Shown here: piece after piece, positions 1-5,124 of the stretch
How the letters are laid out: every line of letters begins with the position of its first letter
Position numbering within the stretch: the first letter of the stretch is position 1
Source: CAYOSU01 sp964541255
GTDB taxonomy: Bacteria > Bacillota > Clostridia > Christensenellales > CAMQZB01
DNA: 6,033 nucleotides
Reading direction: 5' to 3'
Assembly: GCA_964541255.1 (NCBI GenBank)
Contig: CAZIPL010000071.1
Coordinates: 1-6,033, forward strand
Made by a program: the position numbers and the translations under genes
The notes under the pieces: generated by a model
Seen by the model: only the letters and a program-made list of their open reading frames with translations
Database searches by the model: none
Told to the model about the DNA's origin: nothing

Positions 1-842
1 GGAACAGTCCAGTCAAGCGTTATGTTGGTAAACGGTGCCTGCGTACCCCAACGAGAGGGAGTGTTTACGCCGTAAATAAAGGACTGAATGCACTGCTTAA
101 CCTCTTTGTAGGTCAAGTGGTCTACTTTGACGAAAGGCGCCAAGTAGGTATCGAACGACGAGAATGCCTGAGCGCCAGCCCATTCGTTCTGCATGATTCC
201 GAGGAAGTTGACCATCTGGTTGCAAAGAGTCGAAAGGTGAGACGCGGGAGAAGACGTGATCTTTCCGGGAATTCCGCCTAAGCCCTCTAATATTAGCTGC
301 TTTAACGACCAACCCGCGCAATAACCCGTAAGCATCGAAAGGTCGTGGATATGAATATCCGCGTTTCTGTGAGCTTGCTCGATCTCGCTGTCGTAAATTT
401 CGGAAAGCCAATAGTTAGCCGTGATAGCTCCCGAGTTTGAAAGAATAAGTCCGCCTACGGAATAAGTTACGGTGGAGTTCTCCTTTACTCTCCAGTCAGC
501 GATGTCGAGATAGTTATCGACGGTCTTTTTATAGTCAAGCACGGTATCCTTGATGTTACGGATATTCTCGTGTTGCTTTCTATACATCATGTATGCTCTT
601 GCGACGTCAACGAATCCCGACTGAATGAGAACTACTTCGACGCTGTCTTGAATGCCCTCGACGGAAATTTCGCCGTCTTTTACCTTTGCGGCAAAGTTCG
701 CGGCAACTTTCAACGCGAGCATGGAGATTACGTCCTCGGTATGAGCAATTCCTTTTGCGTTAAACGCTTTTTCTATCGCAACTTCGATTTTGTTGATGTT
801 GAATTCGACGAGCTGACCGTCGCGTTTTTTTACTTTAAGCAT
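1..842 (-). CDS. nrdD: Anaerobic (class III) ribonucleoside-triphosphate reductase, N-terminal part
   Basis: This enzyme reduces ribonucleoside triphosphates to dNTPs in the cytoplasm without oxygen, using a glycyl radical installed by NrdG. The first 280 residues are visible and the gene continues off the left edge, so the C-terminal glycyl-radical loop and zinc site are not seen. Residues 1-95 form an ATP-cone, the allosteric domain, opening with KKRDGQLVEFNINKIEVAI. The catalytic barrel then begins, with the family motifs HIHDL (164-168), GYCAGWSL (173-180, whose Cys175 is probably an active-site cysteine), GGIPGKITSSPASHL (189-203) and APFTNITLDW (269-278). The ATG at 842 is fixed by an AGGAGG site (849-854) six bases upstream and by the ATP-cone starting at residue 1. 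A strong promoter with NrdR-like boxes lies upstream. No stop or frameshift interrupts the visible frame. I am sure of the family; NrdG is not in the window. Confidence 0.96.
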   Translation of the reverse strand, partial: MLKVKKRDGQLVEFNINKIEVAIEKAFNAKGIAHTEDVISMLALKVAANFAAKVKDGEISVEGIQDSVEVVLIQSGFVDVARAYMMYRKQHENIRNIKDTVLDYKKTVDNYLDIADWRVKENSTVTYSVGGLILSNSGAITANYWLSEIYDSEIEQAHRNADIHIHDLSMLTGYCAGWSLKQLILEGLGGIPGKITSSPASHLSTLCNQMVNFLGIMQNEWAGAQAFSSFDTYLAPFVKVDHLTYKEVKQCIQSFIYGVNTPSRWGTQAPFTNITLDWTV

Positions 843-848
843 AATTTT

Positions 849-854
849 CCTCCT
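849..854 (-). promoter_or_regulatory. Ribosome binding site of nrdD
   Basis: The minus strand reads AGGAGG six bases before the ATG at 842. It is a full match to the Shine-Dalgarno core and fixes the nrdD start. Confidence 0.85.
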
Positions 855-906
855 CAATTTATGTTATTAGAAAATACCTGTTTTTAGCGAGAATGCTTAG
901 GTTTTA

Positions 907-921
907 TGCGGAAAAACCGCA
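907..921 (-). other. Small hairpin in the nrdD leader
   Basis: A perfect 5-bp stem (TGCGG / CCGCA) closes a 5-base T loop on the transcribed strand, about 30 bases into a leader of roughly 110 nt. No T-run follows, so it is not a terminator. The start of the leader (ATGCG near 950-954) could instead pair with CGCAT at 906-910, giving an alternative fold. Function is unknown; it may only be chance. Confidence 0.3.
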
Positions 922-957
922 GATTTCCCCTATCTCATTCACGCGCTTTCGCATAAT

Positions 958-986
958 ATATTATCACTATATTGTTGTGTTGTCAA
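958..986 (-). promoter_or_regulatory. Promoter of nrdD
   Basis: On the minus strand there is a perfect -35 TTGACA (981-986), a 17-bp spacer (964-980) and a -10 TAATAT (958-963). This is a near-consensus housekeeping sigma promoter, predicting a transcript start near 951 and a leader of about 110 nt before nrdD. A promoter this strong would need repression, which the overlapping NrdR-like sites could supply. Confidence 0.85.
964..980 (-). promoter_or_regulatory. NrdR box 1 (proximal, in the promoter spacer)
   Basis: The minus strand reads ACACAACAATATAGTGA. Its right half, ATATAGTG, matches the NrdR consensus (ACACwATATATwGTGT); the left ACAC is there but shifted by one base. It fills exactly the 17 bp between -35 and -10, so a bound repressor would block RNA polymerase. 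Alone it is a weak match. Its position and its 31-bp spacing from box 2 make it credible. Confidence 0.68.
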
Positions 987-994
987 CCACTTAA

Positions 995-1010
995 ACACAA
1001 TATCTTGTGG
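995..1010 (-). promoter_or_regulatory. NrdR box 2 (distal)
   Basis: The minus strand reads CCACAAGATATTGTGT, which matches 14 of 16 positions of the NrdR consensus. It lies 8 bp upstream of the -35 and starts 31 bp from box 1, three helical turns, the usual geometry for paired NrdR boxes in front of ribonucleotide reductase genes. NrdR is a zinc-ribbon / ATP-cone repressor that senses nucleotide state. Its gene is not in the window. Confidence 0.82.
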
Positions 1011-1043
1011 TTTTTCTTCGATTGGTTTATTTTTTTTAGTATC

Positions 1044-1088
1044 GGAAAAACAAACGAAAAACACCCGTACGATATTTTGTACGAGTGT
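1044..1088 (-). terminator. Rho-independent terminator after the reductase gene
   Basis: On the minus strand a 10-bp stem, ACACTCGTAC (1079-1088) with GTACGGGTGT (1061-1070) and one G-U pair, closes an 8-base loop. It is followed by a T-rich stretch (TTTTCGTTTGTTTTT, 1046-1060). It lies about 50 bases past the stop at 1140 and upstream of the nrdD promoter, so it separates the two transcription units. Confidence 0.88.
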
Positions 1089-1139
1089 TGAATTTTTAAC
1101 CGATTTTTTTGATTTTCAAATTTCTATCTTTTTTATCGA

Positions 1140-2021
1140 TTATCTTCCGATTTCGATTCCTGTGATTTCTTCGTAATATTTCGCTATCGCGCTGTGGTCG
1201 CTTCCGCCGAAGCCTTTCTTTCTCAAAATCTGCATAATTTCCTGAACGGATGCAGTCATCGGCGTATATGCGCCTACCTCGTGCGCGCAATCGAGAGCGT
1301 TGTTGAGGTCTTTGATGTGAAGAGCGATCTTAAAGCCCGGCTTGTCGTTACCCTCTATCATCATAGGGCCTTTTGCATTCATAACGGTAGAGCCTGCCAA
1401 TCCGCCCTTTATCGCGTCGAGAACAAGAGACGGTTCAACGCCCGCCTTTTGAGCCAAGGTCAATGCCTCTGCAAGCGCCTGAATGTTGCAAGCAACGATA
1501 ATTTGGTTTGCAAGCTTTGTCGTATTGCCCGCTCCTACGTCGCCGCAACGAACGGCAGACGCACCCATGCAAAGTAAAAGCTCTTTGTATTTGTCGAATA
1601 CCTCTTGCTTTCCGCCTACCATAAAGCTAAGCGTTCCGTCGATAGCTTTAGGTTCGCCGCCGGATACGGGAGCGTCGAGCATATCGATTCCTTTCTTTTC
1701 AAGCTCCGCATATATTTCTTTGCTTGCAACGGGGTTTATCGAGCTCATATCGATAAACACGCTACCCTCTTTCATAAACGAAGCTACACCCGTCTCACCG
1801 AGCATAACTGCCTTAACCTCGGGGCTGTTCGGAAGCATCGTCATGACGACGTCGCAGTTTTTCCCTATTTCTTCCTGCGTTGCAACCGTTGCGCCGACTT
1901 CTTCAAGCTCCGCGTAAGGGTCGGGAGTTAAGTTATTGACCATAAGCGTATAACCCTTTTTCAAAAGGTTCTTAGCCATTGGCTTACCCATAATTCCAAG
2001 TCCTATAAATCCGATCTTCAT
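1140..2021 (-). CDS. garR: 2-hydroxy-3-oxopropionate (tartronate semialdehyde) reductase, GarR-like
   Basis: This cytoplasmic dehydrogenase of the 3-hydroxyisobutyrate dehydrogenase family probably reduces tartronate semialdehyde to glycerate with NAD(P)H. At 293 residues it has the family's full length and follows E. coli GarR closely as I remember it. It has an N-terminal Rossmann fold with GLGIMG (7-12), TMLPNSPEVK (61-70), the substrate-binding stretch DAPVSGGEPKAIDGTLS (116-132), GAGNTTKLANQ (163-173) with the catalytic Lys169, GGLAGSTV (206-213), HIKDLNNALD (235-244) and the DHSA near the end (275-278). The cofactor loop after strand 2 reads NNLTPD, without the Asp or Arg usual there, so NADH versus NADPH is unclear. 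The ATG at 2021 has AGGAG 11 bases upstream. The gene follows the hydrolase by 130 bp. Substrate is inferred; a related beta-hydroxyacid dehydrogenase is the alternative. Confidence 0.9.
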   Translation of the reverse strand: MKIGFIGLGIMGKPMAKNLLKKGYTLMVNNLTPDPYAELEEVGATVATQEEIGKNCDVVMTMLPNSPEVKAVMLGETGVASFMKEGSVFIDMSSINPVASKEIYAELEKKGIDMLDAPVSGGEPKAIDGTLSFMVGGKQEVFDKYKELLLCMGASAVRCGDVGAGNTTKLANQIIVACNIQALAEALTLAQKAGVEPSLVLDAIKGGLAGSTVMNAKGPMMIEGNDKPGFKIALHIKDLNNALDCAHEVGAYTPMTASVQEIMQILRKKGFGGSDHSAIAKYYEEITGIEIGR

Positions 2022-2086
2022 AATTTATTTATCTCCTATTTTTTGTTTTTTAATTTTCTATTTATTCGCCTACGCTTTTCAAAAAG

Positions 2087-2115
2087 ATTATATCGACATA
2101 TATCAAACACATCAA
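2087..2115 (-). promoter_or_regulatory. Likely promoter of the reductase gene
   Basis: In the AT-rich gap between the two enzyme genes the minus strand has TTGATG (2110-2115), a 17-bp spacer and a perfect TATAAT (2087-2092). It would let the reductase be transcribed on its own, with a leader of about 60 nt. I see no clear terminator after the hydrolase gene, so read-through from upstream is also likely. Confidence 0.55.
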
Positions 2116-2151
2116 ATATAATTACTATAAAAGCTTGCTCGAATAATACTG

Positions 2152-4161
2152 TTATTTTATTACGACTCCCTCATATTCGTCGAGGCGTTTTACTTCGAAG
2201 TGAACGTATTTTCCGTCAAACTCATACGGCAATTCCTCGTTTCCTACAAGCGTTCTTACGCTCGTAGGTTCGTTCTCGACCTCGATTTTAAGCTTTATTC
2301 CGAAAATCGGAAGCGGATCGAAGAAAGATTTCGTAAATGAGCCCGAGTTATTTACGAGCTGAACGAGGGTCGTTCCCTCTTTTTTCGAAACGGTTACTTC
2401 GGTCATTCTTGTGAAAGGCTCGTCCTCAACCGTTTCAAGCTCGGCGAGCTTTGTTATTATTCCGTGCATGAAAGCGTAGGTATTTTCCGTACCGTCGACC
2501 ATATACAGCGTACCCGGTTTCCAAGGGATATAAACGGCTTTGCCCTTTCCGTACCTTCTTTCGACAAGCCCCGGAACGTCGGATATTTCGGTGTAGTAAC
2601 ACATCTCGGGAGGTCCGAATCTATGAGGCGGAATGAGGTTAAGCGATTTTTCGCATGACTTATCATACTCAGCATAGACGAATTCTTCTCCGAAGAAAAA
2701 CAAATCCGTTCCCTTAGCGAGCGGGAATTTTTCGTGATCCTTTTCGTCAAGCTTTAGCATTGCGGAAAGCATATCGCGCCTTGCGTTAATTACTTTCGGT
2801 GTGCCTAAAGACTTAAAGGGAATGACTCCGCGCATTTTAGCGTCAGTCGTCATCATACCGCTTGTTCCTACGACAACGAGCGTTCCTCCGTTTTCGACGT
2901 ATTTATCCAAAATCTCGGCTTTTTCTTCCGCCATCATCAAATCGTCGGCGAGAATAATCGCTTTATACTTAGCTAAATCGTCGGCGTTTTTAATAAGCGA
3001 ATCGTCGCATTCGTGCATCGGGATATGCGCTTCCGTCAAAGCTCTTACCCAACCGTTGATTTCTACAGACGTCGAAAGACCCGACGTTTTGACTATCAAC
3101 GCTTTCGCATCGAGTTTCATTCCCATGAAAAGCTCTTCGTGCGCTTTGTGGAAGTTGAACACTTTTTTAACCTCGGGATAGCCCGTTTTATCTTCGTGAT
3201 TGTCAAGTCGTCCGATGATATAATAATCTAAAAGTCCGCAGTTTGCCAACGTTTGCCACAATCTCATCGCCTGAAGCTTGGGACTTACCGCAATGTGGCG
3301 ATAATAAAAACCGACAAAGTCTACCGTCGAGCTCGAGCAAGGAATGCCGCCGTCTACGCTGCTTGACAAACGAACGTTGCTCGAAGCGCTGTATATCCAA
3401 GGCTGGTTCTGCCTTTTATACTCGGTGTTGGATTCTTTTCTGTTATAATCGAATCCGTAAATCGCAACGTCGGGACGAATGGAATGAATGAACTTTTCCA
3501 TTCTGTCTTTATAGTCGGATAAAATTCTGTTTTTGAAAAGAATGTACTTGCCGTAAGAGGGAATTCTTATATCGTCCTTTTCGGGAAGCTCCATTCCGTA
3601 CATTTCTTTGAAACGCTTTTTGCAATTCTCGCAATGGCATACGCCGTGGAAGTTATAGCTATAATCGAGTACCGTGAAGCCGCCCATATTGAAAAATACG
3701 CCGTCGACGGGGAAGCGATTGAGCACCTCTTCGATTATTTCGAAAGCTTTCTTTTGCTGGAAATCGCCGCATACGCACGCATGAACGTTGCCGTTATAAT
3801 CAACGATGTCACCTTTGACCGTTCTATACGCCCAGTCGTTGTGCCTTTCGTAGACCTCTCTTCGAATCTTAGAAAAGTCCATACGAGCGATAACCCTTAT
3901 TCCCGCTTTTTTGCACTCTGCAATGACTTTATCGAGGCTGTCCCCGTGCAAAAATTCGCTTTTCGTGTGATCTTCGACTTTCGTGTCATAGCTTGCAAGT
4001 ATTCCGCCGACATTAATCATAACGACAGTCGCGTTGAACTTTTTAAGCTCTTCTACGTATTGTTCGGCTTTAATATCTTCCATGTCGATCTCTCGCATGT
4101 TCGTTTGAATAAGTCGCCACGGCTCTTCGAGCCACCACTTTTTGTTAGTAACGTTTTCCAA
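2152..4161 (-). CDS. Glycoside hydrolase, GHL6 / GH151-like (possible alpha-L-fucosidase)
   Basis: This is a 669-residue protein without signal peptide or membrane segment, so it probably acts in the cytoplasm on imported glycans. Residues 9-225 look like a TIM-barrel of the 'hypothetical glycosyl hydrolase 6' type: WW at 9-10, RLIQTNMREIDMEDI (16-30), INVGGILASYDT (49-60), IARMDFSK (91-98), VDGVFFNMGGF (152-162) and a CHCENC cluster (175-180). A Rossmann-like middle domain resembling the GH42 beta-galactosidase trimerisation domain follows (about 350-550; YVENGGTLVVVG at 421-432), then a C-terminal beta domain (about 575-669). This order fits my memory of GH151 alpha-L-fucosidases, but GH151 itself is an inference. 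Translation starts with TTG at 4161: GGGAG lies seven bases upstream, and the first in-frame ATG (residue 22) would drop the conserved WW and IQTN. The reductase gene follows on the same strand. Confidence 0.82.
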   Translation of the reverse strand: MENVTNKKWWLEEPWRLIQTNMREIDMEDIKAEQYVEELKKFNATVVMINVGGILASYDTKVEDHTKSEFLHGDSLDKVIAECKKAGIRVIARMDFSKIRREVYERHNDWAYRTVKGDIVDYNGNVHACVCGDFQQKKAFEIIEEVLNRFPVDGVFFNMGGFTVLDYSYNFHGVCHCENCKKRFKEMYGMELPEKDDIRIPSYGKYILFKNRILSDYKDRMEKFIHSIRPDVAIYGFDYNRKESNTEYKRQNQPWIYSASSNVRLSSSVDGGIPCSSSTVDFVGFYYRHIAVSPKLQAMRLWQTLANCGLLDYYIIGRLDNHEDKTGYPEVKKVFNFHKAHEELFMGMKLDAKALIVKTSGLSTSVEINGWVRALTEAHIPMHECDDSLIKNADDLAKYKAIILADDLMMAEEKAEILDKYVENGGTLVVVGTSGMMTTDAKMRGVIPFKSLGTPKVINARRDMLSAMLKLDEKDHEKFPLAKGTDLFFFGEEFVYAEYDKSCEKSLNLIPPHRFGPPEMCYYTEISDVPGLVERRYGKGKAVYIPWKPGTLYMVDGTENTYAFMHGIITKLAELETVEDEPFTRMTEVTVSKKEGTTLVQLVNNSGSFTKSFFDPLPIFGIKLKIEVENEPTSVRTLVGNEELPYEFDGKYVHFEVKRLDEYEGVVIK

Positions 4162-4168
4162 TATTCTT

Positions 4169-4173
4169 CTCCC
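4169..4173 (-). promoter_or_regulatory. Ribosome binding site supporting a TTG start
   Basis: The minus strand reads GGGAG seven bases before the TTG at 4161. No in-frame ATG lies nearby upstream, so this site decides the start of the hydrolase gene. Confidence 0.7.
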
Positions 4174-4188
4174 TTGTTCTTTTTTGAT

Positions 4189-4252
4189 ATTATATTATTA
4201 CGATTTTCGCAATGTATTGTAAATTTCTGCAATTTTTGTCAAATTATTGACA
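4189..4252 (-). promoter_or_regulatory. Probable promoter/operator region of the hydrolase gene
   Basis: The upstream gap contains a palindrome, TGTCAA-ATTA-TTGACA (4237-4252). Its left arm reads TTGACA, a perfect -35, on the minus strand. A TACAAT with 15-bp spacing could serve as -10. A separate perfect TATAAT (4189-4194) sits about 28 bases before the start codon but lacks a good -35. Which pair is used cannot be told. The palindrome could be an operator, but 6-bp arms can occur by chance. Confidence 0.35.
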
Positions 4253-4302
4253 TTCATGGGAGAATTTTGAGTAAAAATCAATACTATTTTTATGCAGCAA
4301 TC

Positions 4303-4331
4303 AAAAAAAGGTGAGATTGCTCTCACCTTTT
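4303..4331 (-). terminator. Rho-independent terminator after the repeat-protein gene
   Basis: On the minus strand a perfect 11-bp stem (AAAAGGTGAGA, loop GCAA, TCTCACCTTTT; arms 4321-4331 and 4306-4316) runs into a continuous T tract (4303-4309). It begins 32 bases after the stop at 4363. On the plus strand only broken T runs follow, so it works mainly for the minus strand. Confidence 0.9.
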
Positions 4332-4362
4332 GGTTTGTTTTTAGTCTTATTCTATGCGTATA

Positions 4363-5124
4363 TTAGTTATTCTGAACGGTTACCGTACCGTAATTTCTTC
4401 CGACAAAGCCGTTGAAAACAGGATCTTTTGCATTTTTGTTGCCAAGCGTTACGGTCGATTCAACGGAGCACTTTGTGAACGTTGTCGTTCCGTTATTAAC
4501 CGTTCCGACAAACGCACCCGCTTTTGCATCACCGTTTGCTCTATCTTCGTTGCAAGTTACGGTCGTTGTGCCTTTGACTTGGCAATTTGTGAACGTTGCA
4601 CTGTCATAAAGGTGTCCGACGAATCCGCCGCAAGAAGAATCGTCCGTCGTTACGGAAGTGTTCTCTACCGTGCAACCCGTGAACGTCAAAGTCAAAGTGT
4701 TTCCGCCGACAGATTGTGCTACGTAACCGATAAATCCGCCTGCGTACTTAAAGCTCTTAAGCGTAGAATTCGTAATATGGCAATTTTCAATCAAATAGTT
4801 TCCGCCACCGCTGCTTTGAAGCTCTCCGACGATAACGCCCGCATAGCGAGCATTATCCGTTGTTTGAATATTAGCGTTTTCGAAAACAACGTTCTTTACC
4901 GTCAAGTTTCTTGCAGGGAACGTTCTGAACAAAGGCGCAGCCAAATTCGTCAACTTATGATTCTTTCCGTCGATTTCGATGTGAGCGTGGTTCGTGCTGC
5001 CGTCAAGAGCAACCCAACCCGACATATCGATGTCGTTAGCGAGAACTACTTTGACAGTTACGCCATTATTGAAGTTATTGAGAAGGTTTTTAAGCTCCGT
5101 AGCGTTGGTTACTAAATTAGTATC
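4363..5124 (-). CDS. GLUG-repeat surface protein, C-terminal domain (out of frame with its N-terminal part)
   Basis: This is the second repeat domain of the surface protein, read one frame away from the first because of the 13-C run just upstream. It opens with DTNLVTNATELKNLL and NDIDMSGW, continues through IDGKNHKLTNL and APLF, then five GLUG-like units (YAGVIVGEL, AGGFIGYVA, CGGFVGHLY, AGAFVGTVN, FNGFVGRNY) separated by Cys-containing beta stretches such as IENCHITNS. The protein ends GTVTVQNN, with no LPXTG signal and no membrane helix. The first start codon in this frame is the ATG at 5025. It has no ribosome binding site and would cut off the conserved start of the domain, so this segment is very probably not an independent gene. 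With 12 C it joins the upstream part in frame, giving 555 visible residues from 6031 to 4363. The repeats suggest extracellular binding or adhesion; the ligand is unknown. Confidence 0.8.
   Translation of the reverse strand, partial: DTNLVTNATELKNLLNNFNNGVTVKVVLANDIDMSGWVALDGSTNHAHIEIDGKNHKLTNLAAPLFRTFPARNLTVKNVVFENANIQTTDNARYAGVIVGELQSSGGGNYLIENCHITNSTLKSFKYAGGFIGYVAQSVGGNTLTLTFTGCTVENTSVTTDDSSCGGFVGHLYDSATFTNCQVKGTTTVTCNEDRANGDAKAGAFVGTVNNGTTTFTKCSVESTVTLGNKNAKDPVFNGFVGRNYGTVTVQNN

Noticed and set aside
97..411. Minus-strand open frame of 104 residues within nrdD
   Set aside because: It is another frame of the nrdD coding region, rich in Arg as expected of a shadow. The nrdD frame itself is intact and conserved.
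570..887. Plus-strand open frame opposite the start of nrdD
   Set aside because: It is antisense to the ATP-cone of nrdD and has no ribosome binding site or recognisable protein features.
843..957. Riboswitch in the nrdD leader
   Set aside because: The leader of about 110 nt has only a 5-bp hairpin and a weak alternative pairing. I see no conserved riboswitch core such as a cobalamin box and no terminator.
4247..4280. Plus-strand promoter starting with TTGACA
   Set aside because: No -10 sits at proper spacing (only a poor TAAAAA at 19 bp), and no plus-strand gene follows.
3634..4314. Plus-strand open frame of 226 residues opposite the hydrolase gene
   Set aside because: It lies against the most conserved part of the hydrolase, shows no family motif and runs on through the hydrolase's promoter region; it is best explained as a codon-bias shadow.
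4363..5025. Independent 220-residue gene starting at the ATG at 5025
   Set aside because: There is no ribosome binding site, and the conserved lead-in of the domain (NATELKNLL to NDID) lies in the same frame upstream of this ATG. It is the displaced 3' part of the larger gene.
4354..5115. Long plus-strand open frame of 253 residues opposite the GLUG repeats
   Set aside because: It is antisense to a clear repeat protein, has no ribosome binding site, is rich in Arg and Cys with no recognisable fold, and its regularity mirrors the repeats on the other strand.
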